NCBI GenBank assembly: GCA_002842395.1
Contig: PHCV01000010.1
Coordinates: 20,629 to 84,628, forward strand
Direction: 5' to 3'
DNA: 64,000 nucleotides
Source: Betaproteobacteria bacterium HGW-Betaproteobacteria-11
GTDB taxonomy: Bacteria > Pseudomonadota > Gammaproteobacteria > Burkholderiales > Rhodocyclaceae
The notes beneath the pieces were generated by a model. The model worked only from the letters and a program-made list of their open reading frames with translations, was not told the DNA's origin and made no database searches. Of the stretch, positions 1-9,131 are shown piece by piece; within the stretch, counting starts at the first letter, position 1, and each line of letters starts with the position of its first letter. Position numbers and translations under genes: made by a program.

Positions 1-1
1 C

Positions 2-1015
2 TGGCGCCTGGCGCGGCAGCTGGCGCTCGAACATGGCTGGCAGGTGCGCCTGTGGATCGACGATCCGGCGCCGCTGGCGCTGTTGGCGCCCGATCATGCC
101 TCCGGGCCGGTCACCGCGTGCCGCTGGCCGACCGACTTTCCAGCGGTCACGGCCGACGCGACGGCCGACGTCGTCGTCGAAGCCTTCGCCTGCCACCTGC
201 CGCCGGCGTATATCGCGGCGATGGCGCAGCGCACGCGGGTGCCCGTGTGGCTCAACCTCGACTACCTTTCCGCCGAGGACTGGGTGGGTGACTGTCATGG
301 CCTGGCCTCGCCCCATCCGCAACTGCCGCTGGCCAAATATTTCTTCTTTCCCGGTTTTGATGCGCAGAGCGGCGGCCTGCTGCGCGAACGCGACTATGAC
401 CCCCGGCGGCAGGCATTCGACGCGGATGCCTTTCGTGCCGAGTTCGCCTTGCCCCCGCAGACAGCGAACACACTGACGGTTTCGCTGTTCAGTTATCCCG
501 GCGCACCGACGGCGCGCTTGTTCCGGGCACTGGCCGCTGCCCGGCAGCCAACCCTTCTGCTCCGTCCAGGCAGCGGCGAGCGGGCGTTCACCGAGGGCAA
601 TCTGAGCGTGCGCCCCCTCCCCTTCCTGCCGCAAATCCGCTACGACGAACTGCTGTGGACCTGCGATCTCAACTTCGTCCGCGGCGAGGATTCCTTCGTC
701 CGCGCGCAATGGGCGGGCAAGCCCTTCGTCTGGCAGATCTATCCGCAGGCTGAAAATGTCCATCGGATGAAACTGGACGCCTTCCTCGACCGGTATGCAA
801 AAGTCGGCGCTGGGGATACGGCCAGCAACACGGCGATGCAGGCGCTGCACGATTTCTGGCACGCCTGGAACGGCGAGGGCGTCATTGACTGGAACCACTT
901 TGGCGCCGCCCTGCCGGAACTGACGCCGCTCGCGCAGGGCTGGAGCGAACATCTGTCGCAGCGCCCCGATCTGGCGACCAATCTTGTGCAGTTCTGCCTT
1001 GAGCGGCTAAAATAG
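2..1015 (+). CDS. earP: EF-P arginine rhamnosyltransferase EarP (5' end cut by window)
   Basis: EarP (DUF2331) transfers rhamnose from dTDP-rhamnose to Arg32 of elongation factor P in the cytoplasm. The frame is open from base 2, reading [18 protein letters not shown], which matches the usual EarP N-terminal region, so the true start lies outside the window. A GTG at 44 is only an internal codon. The conserved C-terminal segment is visible: [19 protein letters not shown] followed by [17 protein letters not shown]. Its substrate gene efp starts 35 nt downstream, the classic pairing. Near the C-terminus the peptide KVGAGDTA is encoded by a copy of the 26-bp dispersed repeat of this genome. The assignment is firm because the neighbouring EF-P carries Arg32. 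Confidence 0.95.
   Translation, partial: WRLARQLALEHGWQVRLWIDDPAPLALLAPDHASGPVTACRWPTDFPAVTADATADVVVEAFACHLPPAYIAAMAQRTRVPVWLNLDYLSAEDWVGDCHGLASPHPQLPLAKYFFFPGFDAQSGGLLRERDYDPRRQAFDADAFRAEFALPPQTANTLTVSLFSYPGAPTARLFRALAAARQPTLLLRPGSGERAFTEGNLSVRPLPFLPQIRYDELLWTCDLNFVRGEDSFVRAQWAGKPFVWQIYPQAENVHRMKLDAFLDRYAKVGAGDTASNTAMQALHDFWHAWNGEGVIDWNHFGAALPELTPLAQGWSEHLSQRPDLATNLVQFCLERLK
799..822 (-). repeat. 26-bp dispersed repeat, copy 1 (inside earP)
   Basis: The core AGCGCCGACTTTT reads on the minus strand. On the earP coding strand it encodes KVGAGDTA. Confidence 0.8.
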
Positions 1016-1050
1016 GCGGTTTCTCATTTCCCTTTGCTGGAAGCATACTC

Positions 1051-1608
1051 ATGAAAATCGCCCAGGAACTCCGCGCCGGTAACGTCGTCATGGTCGGCAA
1101 CGACCCGCTCGTGGTACAAAAAGCCGAATACAACAAGTCGGGCCGCAGCTCGGCCGTAGTCAAGTTCAAGTTCAAGAATCTGCTCACCGGCGCCGCCTCG
1201 GAAGCCGTGTACAAGGCCGACGACAAGTTCGATCAGGTCGTGCCCGAGCGCAGGGAATGCACCTATTCCTACTTCGCCGAACCGATGTATGTCTTCATGG
1301 ATGAGGAATACAACCAGTACGAAGTGGAAGCCGAGAACATGGGCGATGCCGTCAATTACATCGAGGATGGCATGCCGGTGGCCGTCGTGTTCTACGATGG
1401 CAAGGCGATCTCCGTCGAAATGCCCAACAGCGTGGTGCGTGAAGTGGTGTATACCGAACCCGCGGTCAAGGGCGATACCTCGGGCAAGGTGATGAAGCCG
1501 GCCCGTATCACCACCGGTTTCGAACTGCCGGTGCCGTTGTTTGTCGAAATCGGCGACAAGATCGAAATCGACACCCGCACCGCCGAGTACCGCAACCGCG
1601 TCAAGTAG
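1051..1608 (+). CDS. efp: Elongation factor P, Arg32 type
   Basis: EF-P binds stalled ribosomes and promotes peptide bond formation at polyproline stretches. The protein has 185 residues, the normal length, starting [13 protein letters not shown] and ending in the usual OB-fold region. The loop reads NKSGRSSAV and residue 32 is arginine. This is the form modified by EarP rhamnosylation, not the lysine form handled by EpmA. earP lies directly upstream, so enzyme and substrate are probably co-transcribed. An intrinsic terminator follows within 20 nt. Confidence 0.98.
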   Translation: MKIAQELRAGNVVMVGNDPLVVQKAEYNKSGRSSAVVKFKFKNLLTGAASEAVYKADDKFDQVVPERRECTYSYFAEPMYVFMDEEYNQYEVEAENMGDAVNYIEDGMPVAVVFYDGKAISVEMPNSVVREVVYTEPAVKGDTSGKVMKPARITTGFELPVPLFVEIGDKIEIDTRTAEYRNRVK

Positions 1609-1625
1609 TCTCCGCCCAAGAATGG

Positions 1626-1666
1626 CAAAAAAGGCAGCTCGCGTTCGACGCCGGGCTGCCTTTTTA
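1626..1666 (+). terminator. Intrinsic terminator after efp
   Basis: A perfect stem GGCAGC/GCTGCC is flanked by an A-run and followed by TTTTT. It ends the earP-efp unit 12 nt before the next ATG. Confidence 0.85.
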
Positions 1667-1677
1667 TTCTTTCCTCC

Positions 1678-3291
1678 ATGCGCCTGACCGGACTCCGCCT
1701 GCCGCTCGACCATGCCGCCGACGCCTTGCCGGCGGCGATCGTCAGGCGGCTCGGCATCACCACCGCCGAACTGCTCGGCTACACGGTGTTTCGCCGCAGC
1801 TGTGACGCGCGCAAACCCTCGGCCATCGCTCTCACCTATACGCTCGACATCGAGCTCAAGAACGAGGCGGCGACCCTCATCCGTCTGCGCGGCGACTCGC
1901 ATGTCGGGCCGACGCCCGACACCGCTTACCATCCGGTCGCGCAGGCTCCCATCGATCCGAAATCACGCCGTCCGCTGGTCATCGGCTGCGGCCCCTGCGG
2001 ACTGTTCGCCGGCCTGTTGCTGGCCCAGATGGGCTTCAAGCCGCTGATTCTCGAACGCGGCAAGCCGGTGCGCGAACGCACCAGGGACACCTGGGCGCTC
2101 TGGCGCGAGGGACGGCTCGATCCGGAATCCAACGTACAGTTCGGCGAAGGCGGCGCCGGCACCTTCTCCGACGGCAAGCTGTACAGCCAGATCGGCGATC
2201 CAAACCATCGGGCGCGCAAGGTGCTCAGCGAATTCGTCACGGCCGGCGCCCCAGCGGAAATCCTCTACGTCGCCAAGCCGCACATCGGCACCTTCCGTCT
2301 TGTCTCGATGGTGGAAAACATGCGCGCCACGATCGAATCACTCGGCGGCGAAATCCGTTTCCAGAGCCGGGTCGATGATTTCCTCATCGATGCTGGAAAA
2401 ATCCGCGGCGTAGTTCTTGCCAGTGGCGAAGTCATCGCCAGCGATCACGTGGTCCTCGCCCTCGGCCACAGCGCCCGCGACAGCTTTGCCAAGCTCCATG
2501 AGCGCGGCGTATTCATGGAGCCGAAGCCATTTTCCATCGGCCTGCGCATCGAACATCCGCAAACGATGATCGATCGCGCCCGCTACGGCACGTTTGCCGG
2601 CCATCCGCTGCTCGGCGCGGCCGACTACAAGCTGGTGCATCACGCCGGCAATGGACGCACGGCCTACAGTTTCTGCATGTGTCCCGGCGGCACGGTGGTC
2701 GCCGCCACCTCCGAGCCGGGCCGGGTGGTCACCAACGGCATGAGCCAGTATTCACGCAACGAGCGCAATGCCAACAGTGCGCTGGTCGTCGGCATCGACC
2801 CGGAGGACTATCCGCCACGCCATGCGGGCGATCCGCTGGCCGGCATCGAATTCCAGCGTCATTGGGAAGCCCTGGCCTTTGCCGCCGGTGGCGGCGACTA
2901 TCGCGCGCCGGCACAACTCGTCGGCGACTTCCTCGCCGGCCGGCCGTCGACGACGCTGGGCGAAATCGTTCCCTCCTACACGCCGGGCATACGCCTCACC
3001 GACCTTGCGCCCTGCCTGCCCGCCTACGTGGTCGACACCCTGCGTCAGGCACTAGCGGCCTTCGGTCGCACGATTCGCGGTTTCGACCGCGAGGATGCAT
3101 TGCTCACCGGAGTCGAAACACGCACCTCGTCACCGTTGCGGATCACCCGCAACGAAAAATTCCAGAGCCTGAATGTCGCCGGACTCTACCCGGCCGGCGA
3201 AGGCGCCGGCTATGCCGGTGGAATTCTCTCGGCCGGGGTCGACGGCATCCGTGCCGCCGAAGCCGTTGCCCGCGATCTGGCCGGCGGCTAG
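1678..3291 (+). CDS. FAD-dependent oxidoreductase (COG2509-like)
   Basis: An uncharacterised FAD-dependent dehydrogenase family of normal length (537 aa). An N-terminal domain of about 95 residues precedes the dinucleotide-binding motif VIGCGPCGLFAGLLLA (GxGxxG) and the Glu-containing turn ILERG. The family signature QFGEGGAGTFSDGKL follows, and a C-terminal GxxAGxGAGYAGG-type FAD motif is near residue 510. The substrate is unknown. The start at 1678 matches family N-termini (MRLTGLRLPLDH), but there is no clear ribosome-binding site and the efp terminator ends just upstream, so its own promoter is not obvious. Confidence 0.85.
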   Translation: MRLTGLRLPLDHAADALPAAIVRRLGITTAELLGYTVFRRSCDARKPSAIALTYTLDIELKNEAATLIRLRGDSHVGPTPDTAYHPVAQAPIDPKSRRPLVIGCGPCGLFAGLLLAQMGFKPLILERGKPVRERTRDTWALWREGRLDPESNVQFGEGGAGTFSDGKLYSQIGDPNHRARKVLSEFVTAGAPAEILYVAKPHIGTFRLVSMVENMRATIESLGGEIRFQSRVDDFLIDAGKIRGVVLASGEVIASDHVVLALGHSARDSFAKLHERGVFMEPKPFSIGLRIEHPQTMIDRARYGTFAGHPLLGAADYKLVHHAGNGRTAYSFCMCPGGTVVAATSEPGRVVTNGMSQYSRNERNANSALVVGIDPEDYPPRHAGDPLAGIEFQRHWEALAFAAGGGDYRAPAQLVGDFLAGRPSTTLGEIVPSYTPGIRLTDLAPCLPAYVVDTLRQALAAFGRTIRGFDREDALLTGVETRTSSPLRITRNEKFQSLNVAGLYPAGEGAGYAGGILSAGVDGIRAAEAVARDLAGG

Positions 3292-3310
3292 CGCCCGGCG
3301 CGGTGTACTT

Positions 3311-3335
3311 CGGCGTCTCGCCAGCGCCGACTTTT
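3311..3335 (+). repeat. 26-bp dispersed repeat, copy 2
   Basis: A near-consensus copy (CGGCGTCTCGCC then AGCGCCGACTTTTC) in the convergent gap between the oxidoreductase and nagZ. It begins 9 nt past the nagZ stop on the nagZ strand. Confidence 0.85.
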
Positions 3336-3344
3336 CTGGCCCGC

Positions 3345-4346
3345 TCAGACCAGCGCCGCCACCGCCACCCGGGCAGCCGCCAGGCACGCCTCATCGACCT
3401 GCCAGGCGAAATCCGGGCGCAGCCGTTCCAGGCGCGCCGCGCGGCGCGGATCGAAGGCCGGCTGCCAGCGCGCGAGCAATTCGCCCACCGCCTCCGGCGC
3501 GTTGCAGACCAGCAGCACATCACAACCCGCCGACCAGGCCGCCTCGGCCCGCGCGACGATATCACCCGCCACGCTGGCGCCTTCCATCGACAGGTCGTCA
3601 CTGAAAATCACGCCATCGAAGGCAAAATCACGCCGCAACAACTCGAGCCAGAGCGGCGAAAATCCGGCCGGCCGCGAGTCGATGCGCGGGTAGATTACAT
3701 GCGCCGGCATCACCGCATCGAGCCTTAGCTGACGATAGGGCGCCATGTCCTCGGCCAGTTCGTCGAAGCCGCGTTCATCGACCGGAATGGCAACGTGCGA
3801 ATCGGCCTCGGCCCAGCCGTGGCCGGGGAAATGCTTGCCGCAACAGCCCATCCCGGCGTCGTGCAATCCGTCGATCAGCGCCCCGGCCAGGGCGATCACG
3901 GCCCGCGGCTGACGATGAAAGGCACGATCGCCGATCACCGCGCTACGCCCCCAGTCGAGGTCGAGCACCGGAGTGAAGGAAAAATCGGCGCCACACTCGC
4001 GCAACTCGGCCGCCAGCAGGTAACCGATGGCGCGCGCGGCCCGCTGTGCCGCAGCGGGGTCGCGATCCCACCAGGCGCCCAGCCGACGCATCGGCGGCAG
4101 CACGGTGAACCCTTCGCGGCAGCGCTGTACCCGCCCGCCTTCATGGTCGATGGCGATGACCAGCGCGGGCGCGCGCAGGGCATGAATCGAGCGGCATAGT
4201 GCAGCGAGTTGCTGTCTGTCGCAATAGTTGCGCGCGAACAGGATGATGCCGCCGACCCGCGGGTCGGTCAATCGTTCGACATCGAGCGATGAGAGTTCAT
4301 GGCCGGCAATGTCGATCATCAGCGGACCGAGCGGGATGTTTTTCAT
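3345..4346 (-). CDS. nagZ: Beta-N-acetylhexosaminidase NagZ
   Basis: A cytoplasmic glycoside hydrolase family 3 enzyme that removes N-acetylglucosamine from recycled muropeptides. The protein has 333 residues. It shows the substrate loop AIDHEGGRVQR, the NagZ-specific KHFPGHG loop followed by DSH (the catalytic His/Asp pair), and SDDLSMEGA with the nucleophilic aspartate. No signal peptide is seen, as expected. Its ATG overlaps the acpS stop as ATGA, making it the last gene of the long minus-strand run. In Gram-negative bacteria NagZ products also feed AmpR-type beta-lactamase control, but no ampR is in view. Confidence 0.96.
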   Translation of the reverse strand: MKNIPLGPLMIDIAGHELSSLDVERLTDPRVGGIILFARNYCDRQQLAALCRSIHALRAPALVIAIDHEGGRVQRCREGFTVLPPMRRLGAWWDRDPAAAQRAARAIGYLLAAELRECGADFSFTPVLDLDWGRSAVIGDRAFHRQPRAVIALAGALIDGLHDAGMGCCGKHFPGHGWAEADSHVAIPVDERGFDELAEDMAPYRQLRLDAVMPAHVIYPRIDSRPAGFSPLWLELLRRDFAFDGVIFSDDLSMEGASVAGDIVARAEAAWSAGCDVLLVCNAPEAVGELLARWQPAFDPRRAARLERLRPDFAWQVDEACLAAARVAVAALV

Positions 4347-4720
4347 GTCGTCTCCAGCAGGACAAAGGCCACGGCGTAATCGGTTTCATCGGCCAGCGAA
4401 AGGTGCGCGCACAGGCCACGCTCGGCGAGCCAGGCGGCAGGCTCGGCAGCGAAGGCGAAAGCGGGCTTGCCCAGCGCATCGTGCGTCACGGCCACGTTCG
4501 GCAAGACGAAAGGCGAGCGCACGCCGATGCCGAGCGCCTTGCCCAGGGCTTCCTTGGCGGCGAAGCGCTTGGCCAGAAAGCGTGCGGGCAGAGGACTTTC
4601 GAGGCAAGCCTGCCGCTCTTCGGACGCCAACAACTTGTCTGCGGCGCGTTCGCCGTGACGTTGCCAGAGCGCCTCCATGCGCGCGACGGCGACGATGTCG
4701 GTGCCGATGCCGAAGATCAT
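4343..4720 (-). CDS. acpS: Holo-[acyl-carrier-protein] synthase
   Basis: AcpS moves 4'-phosphopantetheine from CoA to the serine of apo-ACP. The protein has 125 residues with the two Mg-binding motifs GTDIVAVARM at the N-terminus and FAAKEALGKALG in the middle. Start and stop overlap its neighbours pdxJ and nagZ by 4 nt each (ATGA), implying translational coupling. Its substrate acpP is encoded about 14 kb away on the same strand. Confidence 0.97.
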   Translation of the reverse strand: MIFGIGTDIVAVARMEALWQRHGERAADKLLASEERQACLESPLPARFLAKRFAAKEALGKALGIGVRSPFVLPNVAVTHDALGKPAFAFAAEPAAWLAERGLCAHLSLADETDYAVAFVLLETT

Positions 4721-5466
4721 CGCGCCCGGGCTTCCCGCAGCAGGCGCTTCATCTCGGCCACCGCCTCGCGCATGCCGACGAACAGGGCGCGACTGACGAT
4801 GGCGTGGCCGATATGCAATTCGCGAATCCCGGGCAGGGCAGCCACCGGCTGCACGTTGAAGTAATTGAGTGCATGGCCGGCATTGAAGCGCATTCCGGCG
4901 GCGCGGATCGCCTCCCCGGCGCGGCGGATTTTTTCCAGCTCGGCGAGTACCGGCGCGCTCTCCGCATCGCGTCCACGGCTGTGAAAGACATGCGCATAGG
5001 GGCCGCTATGCACCTCGCACACTCGTGCGCCGATCCGCGCCGCGGCCTCGACCTGGGCCGGCTCGGCGTCGATGAAGACGCTGGTGACGATTCCGGCGTC
5101 GGCCAACCGGGCGACCACGGTGGCCAGTCGCGCTTCCTGGGCAAGGATGTCGAGCCCGCCTTCGGTGGTGATTTCATGGCGGCCTTCGGGCACCAGCATC
5201 GCCATTTCGGGTTTGAGTTCGCAGGCAATCGCCACCATTTCGTCGGTGGCGGCCATCTCGAGATTGAGTTTGATGTGGGTCAGCTCGCGCAGGCGACGCA
5301 CATCGCGATCCTGAATATGCCGCCGGTCTTCGCGCAGATGCACCGTGATGCCATCGGCGCCACCCAGATGTGCCTCGACCGCTGCCCAGACCGGATCGGG
5401 CTCCCAGGTCTGCCGCGCCTGCCGCAGCGTGGCGACATGGTCGATATTCACGCCAAGTTCGATCAT
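4717..5466 (-). CDS. pdxJ: Pyridoxine 5'-phosphate synthase
   Basis: PdxJ condenses 1-deoxyxylulose 5-phosphate with 3-amino-2-oxopropyl phosphate, the last ring-forming step of DXP-dependent vitamin B6 synthesis. The chosen ATG gives MIELGVNIDHVATLRQARQ, the canonical start, with GGAGG a few bases upstream. The open frame continues upstream but that part looks non-coding. Length is 249 aa, the family norm. Also visible are the EVHSGPYAH region and the FNAGHALNYFNV motif. The recO-pdxJ-acpS order is conserved in proteobacteria. Confidence 0.97.
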   Translation of the reverse strand: MIELGVNIDHVATLRQARQTWEPDPVWAAVEAHLGGADGITVHLREDRRHIQDRDVRRLRELTHIKLNLEMAATDEMVAIACELKPEMAMLVPEGRHEITTEGGLDILAQEARLATVVARLADAGIVTSVFIDAEPAQVEAAARIGARVCEVHSGPYAHVFHSRGRDAESAPVLAELEKIRRAGEAIRAAGMRFNAGHALNYFNVQPVAALPGIRELHIGHAIVSRALFVGMREAVAEMKRLLREARAR

Positions 5467-5512
5467 GCTTCCTCCGAAGGGCCGCCCCGAGGAGGAACGG
5501 CCAACACGTGGA

Positions 5513-5560
5513 GCGGGCTCTGCCCGCGAACTGAAGTCACCCCTTTCCCGGGGAAAGGGG
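5513..5560. repeat. Two inverted repeats between recO and pdxJ
   Basis: GCGGGC/GCCCGC with a 3-nt loop (5513-5527) and CCCCTTTCCC/GGGAAAGGGG (5540-5560) lie in the 109-nt gap. There is no T-run, so a terminator is unlikely. They look like a short interspersed palindromic element. Confidence 0.5.
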
Positions 5561-5575
5561 CTGGGGGAAAGGTCG

Positions 5576-6313
5576 TCATAACTCCTGCAATTCGATGAAG
5601 ACCCGCCGCGACTGCAATGGTTTGCCGTCCAGGTGGTGGGCGAGCAATTGTCGCATGAGGGCACGGCTTTCCAGCCGTGTCCGCGGATCGGAATAATCGC
5701 CGGCGGTCATGTCGAGCAGGGTCTTGCCGCGCAACGCACTCTGCTCACCCCCGCCCGCCGTATCACCAGCGCCGAGTTTTCGCACCGGGCCGCGTTCGAC
5801 CTGAAAGACATAACTTGCCGCCGCCTCCACGGCCTTGCCGCTCTCGGCATCGCGATCCAGCGTCAGGCCATAGCCGATTTCCTTGAGCAAGGTCTGCTCG
5901 AAGCGGCGTAATTCCGGTGCGTCGGCGGCGCCGGTCGCCAGCGCACGCAGGGCGGCGTCATAGACATCGAACAATGCCGGATGGGCATCTTCCCGCGGCA
6001 GCAGCTTGACCAGCAGTTCGTTCAGGTAATAGCCAAGCATCAGACAGCGCCCGCCGAGTAGCGGCACGCCGCCCAGCCACTCGGCCTTGGCCAGCGTCTT
6101 CACCTCGCCGGCGCCGAACCAGCCCAGTTCGAGCGGCTGAAAGGCAAGCAGAAGTCCACGCAGGGCGGAACGCGGCCGCCGGGCGCCACGCGCCAGCAGC
6201 GGCACCCGGCCGTGGTCGCGTGAAAAAACGTCGACTATCAGACTGGTTTCGCTGTAGGGATACCAGTGCAGTACATAGGTCAGCTGGCGATCGATGCGCT
6301 GCTTGCCGCTCAT
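5576..6313 (-). CDS. recO: DNA repair protein RecO
   Basis: RecO loads RecA on gapped DNA together with RecR. The protein has 245 residues. The N-terminal OB fold is recognisable (YVLHWYPYSETSLIVDVFSRDHGRV, then LLARGARRP), followed by a helical domain with GYYLNELLVKLL. Around residue 180 the sequence RKLGAGDTAGGG comes from a dispersed-repeat copy lying in a variable loop. It follows era by 12 nt in the conserved rnc-era-recO order. Confidence 0.95.
   Translation of the reverse strand: MSGKQRIDRQLTYVLHWYPYSETSLIVDVFSRDHGRVPLLARGARRPRSALRGLLLAFQPLELGWFGAGEVKTLAKAEWLGGVPLLGGRCLMLGYYLNELLVKLLPREDAHPALFDVYDAALRALATGAADAPELRRFEQTLLKEIGYGLTLDRDAESGKAVEAAASYVFQVERGPVRKLGAGDTAGGGEQSALRGKTLLDMTAGDYSDPRTRLESRALMRQLLAHHLDGKPLQSRRVFIELQEL
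5756..5781 (+). repeat. 26-bp dispersed repeat, copy 3 (inside recO)
   Basis: CGCCGTATCACC followed by AGCGCCGAGTTTTC. The recO strand reads it as KLGAGDTA. Confidence 0.85.
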
Positions 6314-6325
6314 CGCGTCAGCTTC

Positions 6326-7213
6326 TTACTCGTAACCGAGGGATTTGAGCACCCGTTCGTCGTCGGCCCAGCCGCCCTTGACCTTGACCCAGGTTTCCAG
6401 CCAGATTTTGCCGCCGAAGAGTTTTTCCATGTCGCGACGCGCGTCGGTCGAGACGCGCTTCAACCGTTCGCCGGCCTTGCCGATGACGATCGCCTTGTGC
6501 GCCGCCTTATCGACGATCACGGCGGCGTAAATGCGGCGCAGATCACCTTCCTGTTCGAATTTTTCGATCTCGACGGCGAGTCCATAGGGCAGTTCCTCGC
6601 CCAGGTTGCGAAACAGTTTCTCGCGCAGAATCTCCGAGGCGAGAAAACGTTCCGGCCGATCGGTGATGTCGTCCGCCTCGAAGACCGGTGGCGCGACCGG
6701 CAGGTGGCTCGCCGCCGTGACCAGCAGCTCATCCAGGCCATCATCCTTTTCCGCCGACACGGGAATGATCGCGGCAAACTCGTGCAGCGTCGAGACGCGC
6801 GCAATGAAAGGCAGCAACTCGCGCTTGTTGACCAGCCGGTCGATCTTGTTGATGACCAGGATGACGGGTTTTTCGGCCGGCAACATGCCGACGATGGCAT
6901 CTTCGCCGCTCCCCCAGCGACCGGCCTCGACCACCAGCAGAATGACATCGACGTCGGCAAACGAGGCAGTCACGCTGCGATTCATCAACCGATTCAGGGC
7001 ATTCTTGTGGGTCATCTGGAAGCCTGGCGTATCGACGAAAATGAACTGCGTTTCGTCACGGGTCAGGACACCATGGATGCGGTGCCGCGTGGTTTGCGCC
7101 TTCTTCGACGTAATGCTGACCTTGGCGCCGACCAGGCGGTTGGTCAACGTGGACTTGCCGACGTTTGGCCGGCCAATGACAGCCAGATAGCCGGTACGGA
7201 AATTCTCGTTCAT
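6326..7213 (-). CDS. era: GTPase Era
   Basis: Era is an essential GTPase that binds the 3' end of 16S rRNA during 30S assembly. The protein has 295 residues: G1 [10 protein letters not shown]3 DTPGF, G4 NKID and G5 SAEKDDG in the N-terminal half, and a C-terminal KH domain with [11 protein letters not shown]. Its ATG overlaps the rnc stop (ATGA), the typical rnc-era coupling. Confidence 0.98.
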   Translation of the reverse strand: MNENFRTGYLAVIGRPNVGKSTLTNRLVGAKVSITSKKAQTTRHRIHGVLTRDETQFIFVDTPGFQMTHKNALNRLMNRSVTASFADVDVILLVVEAGRWGSGEDAIVGMLPAEKPVILVINKIDRLVNKRELLPFIARVSTLHEFAAIIPVSAEKDDGLDELLVTAASHLPVAPPVFEADDITDRPERFLASEILREKLFRNLGEELPYGLAVEIEKFEQEGDLRRIYAAVIVDKAAHKAIVIGKAGERLKRVSTDARRDMEKLFGGKIWLETWVKVKGGWADDERVLKSLGYE

Positions 7214-7878
7214 GGCTTGATTTCGGACAAGGCGCCAGCTGCCGCCCGCTGTTCGGCAATCCGCCGACTACTGCCGGTCCCGATCCGCCGAATGTCCAGT
7301 TCGGGAATCAGGCATTCGACCTCGAATTCCTGGGCATGCGCCTCGCCGCGGGTAGCCAGAAGGACATAGCGGGGCAAGGGCAAGTGCCGTCCCTGAAGGA
7401 TTTCCTGCAAGGTGGTTTTTGCATCCTTGCCTGATTGATTCAGGTCGATTTCGGCCATCACCGGCCGATACAGCCGCTCGATCACCTGACACGCCACATC
7501 GAACCCGGCATCCAGGTAGATCGCCGCAAAAACGGCCTCAAGCGCATCGGCCAGGGTCGATGGCCGGCGAAATCCGCCGCTCTTCATTTCTCCGTCACCG
7601 AGCCGCAGGTAGTCTCCCAGGTGCAGGGTCAGCGCGATCTCGGCCAGGGTTTCCTGACGCACCAGACTGGAGCGCAGGCGCGAGAGATCACCTTCCTTCG
7701 CCTCGGCGAAACGGTGGAACAGGCTATCGGCAATGGCGCAGTTCAGAATCGAGTCGCCGAGAAACTCCAGCCGTTCGTTATGGGGTATGCCAAAACTGCG
7801 ATGCGTGAGCGCCTGACGTAACAATTCGGGTCGGGCAAAGCCGAGCCCCAGTGTCGCCTCAAGCGCCTGCAGATTCAT
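7210..7878 (-). CDS. rnc: Ribonuclease III
   Basis: This double-strand-specific endoribonuclease processes rRNA precursors and structured mRNAs. The protein has 222 residues. The signature [12 protein letters not shown] is near residue 40 and the second acidic cluster [17 protein letters not shown] near residue 105. A C-terminal dsRNA-binding domain ends in [12 protein letters not shown]. It overlaps the upstream DUF4845 gene and downstream era by 4 nt each. Confidence 0.98.
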   Translation of the reverse strand: MNLQALEATLGLGFARPELLRQALTHRSFGIPHNERLEFLGDSILNCAIADSLFHRFAEAKEGDLSRLRSSLVRQETLAEIALTLHLGDYLRLGDGEMKSGGFRRPSTLADALEAVFAAIYLDAGFDVACQVIERLYRPVMAEIDLNQSGKDAKTTLQEILQGRHLPLPRYVLLATRGEAHAQEFEVECLIPELDIRRIGTGSSRRIAEQRAAAGALSEIKP

Positions 7879-8234
7879 TTTTTATCGCTGCTGCCCTCGA
7901 AATCGAAGACCAGGCTGGTGTTGCCGAACAACGGGACTTTTTTCGAATAGGCAAACGAAATGACCAGGTCATTGCCTTCCTTGCTGATCTCCAGATCCTG
8001 TGCCGTGACGCTCTTGATCACGTCGATATCCGCGCGCTTCGAATAAGCCTCGCGCACCTGGGCTACCGAAGCGTCCTTCAGGATTGGATCAGCCGCCGTG
8101 GCCTTGACCACCTTGGCAATCTTGCCGTATTCGATCCATTCCGGCAGCACTTTCATTCCCAACAAGGCAACCAGCGCGAAAATCACGCCGCCGATCAAAA
8201 GACCATTGAGACTGACACCATGCTGAAATTTCAT
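7875..8234 (-). CDS. DUF4845 membrane-anchored protein
   Basis: A 119-residue protein with one N-terminal membrane segment ([20 protein letters not shown]) and a small soluble domain, probably periplasmic. The family (DUF4845) sits almost always between lepB and rnc in beta- and gammaproteobacteria. Its function is not known. It overlaps the rnc start by 4 nt and follows lepB by 8 nt, so it is very likely co-expressed with the signal peptidase. Confidence 0.85.
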   Translation of the reverse strand: MKFQHGVSLNGLLIGGVIFALVALLGMKVLPEWIEYGKIAKVVKATAADPILKDASVAQVREAYSKRADIDVIKSVTAQDLEISKEGNDLVISFAYSKKVPLFGNTSLVFDFEGSSDKK

Positions 8235-8242
8235 GCCGCCTC

Positions 8243-9031
8243 CTAGTGGAACGAGCCGACCCGTTTTAGATCACTGAAGTTAAACCAGATAAGAAACGCC
8301 TTGCCAACCAGGTTCTCATTCGGAACGAAACCCCAGAAACGGCTATCCTGAGAATTGTCGCGATTATCGCCCATCATGAAATAATTGCCTGGTGGCACCA
8401 CACAGCTGACACCTCCGCTATTGTAGTGACAATTGTCGACATGCGGAAAATGCACGATCGGCTGAACATAACCTGGCGCCTCGGCATCGATCAACACCGA
8501 ATGTTCCACCGTGCCAAGCGTTTCGATGAAATGCGGAGTGTAGTACAGGCGATCACGATCGAGAAAATCCCCGGCTCGTTTTTCCATCACTTCCTGCCCG
8601 TTGATGAACAGGCGCTTGTTGCGATAGTCCACCCGGTCACCGGGCAGGCCCACTACCCGCTTGATGTAATCGAGCGAAGGCTGTGGCGGATAGCGAAACA
8701 CCACCACATCACCGCGTTGCGGGGAGCCTAGTTCGACGATTTTTTTGTTGAGTACCGGGAGCCGTATGCCGTAAGTAAATTTGTTAACGAGGATGAAATC
8801 CCCGACCAGCAGGGTCGGCATCATCGAACCGGAGGGAATCTTGAATGGCTCCACCAGAAAGGAGCGAAGAACGAAAACCGCCAGAATGACCGGGAAAAAA
8901 CTGGCGCCATATTCGACCCACCACGGCTCTTTCGCGCCCTCCGGCCGTTTTTTTCTCGTCCAGAAATGGTCGATGGCCCACAAGATGCCCGTGGCCACCA
9001 CGATCAGAAACAAAATCAGGGCAAAGTTCAT
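8243..9031 (-). CDS. lepB: Signal peptidase I
   Basis: LepB cleaves signal peptides of Sec and Tat substrates at the outer face of the inner membrane. The protein has 262 residues. An N-terminal membrane segment is followed by a charged loop and a second membrane segment ending at box B, PFKIPSGSMMPTLL, where the first Ser of the SGSM motif is the nucleophile. Box D contains the general-base lysine in YIKRVVGLPGD, and box E is GDNRDNSQDSR. Its ATG overlaps the stop of a 33-codon ORF. Confidence 0.97.
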   Translation of the reverse strand: MNFALILFLIVVATGILWAIDHFWTRKKRPEGAKEPWWVEYGASFFPVILAVFVLRSFLVEPFKIPSGSMMPTLLVGDFILVNKFTYGIRLPVLNKKIVELGSPQRGDVVVFRYPPQPSLDYIKRVVGLPGDRVDYRNKRLFINGQEVMEKRAGDFLDRDRLYYTPHFIETLGTVEHSVLIDAEAPGYVQPIVHFPHVDNCHYNSGGVSCVVPPGNYFMMGDNRDNSQDSRFWGFVPNENLVGKAFLIWFNFSDLKRVGSFH

Positions 9032-9129
9032 GGCGCCTCCAGGAATGCCGCAGCGGCACGGCGGGACAAGGGATGATGCCGGCCAAACCCGCGAATTTGG
9101 AGTTCGGTCAGGAGCAGCGAGCCAGTCAT
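9028..9129 (-). CDS. Possible 33-residue ORF coupling lepA to lepB
   Basis: An ATG 2 nt after the lepA stop opens a frame of 33 codons (MTGSLLLTELQIRGFG, then RHHPLSRRAAAAFLEAP). Its TGA overlaps the lepB ATG as ATGA. It fills the lepA-lepB gap exactly, which suggests either a real small gene or a coupling ORF that delivers ribosomes to lepB. I recognise no domain, and coding status is unproven. Confidence 0.4.
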   Translation of the reverse strand: MTGSLLLTELQIRGFGRHHPLSRRAAAAFLEAP

Positions 9130-9131
9130 GG

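Noticed and set aside
44..1015. GTG at position 44 as the earP start
   Set aside because: The frame upstream to base 2 encodes conserved EarP residues, so the gene begins before the window.
3311..3335. Reading the 26-bp repeat as a hairpin terminator (CGGCG...CGCCG then TTTT)
   Set aside because: The pairing exists only in copies with CGGCG at the left. Most copies have CGCCG there, which cannot pair, and there is no compensating change.
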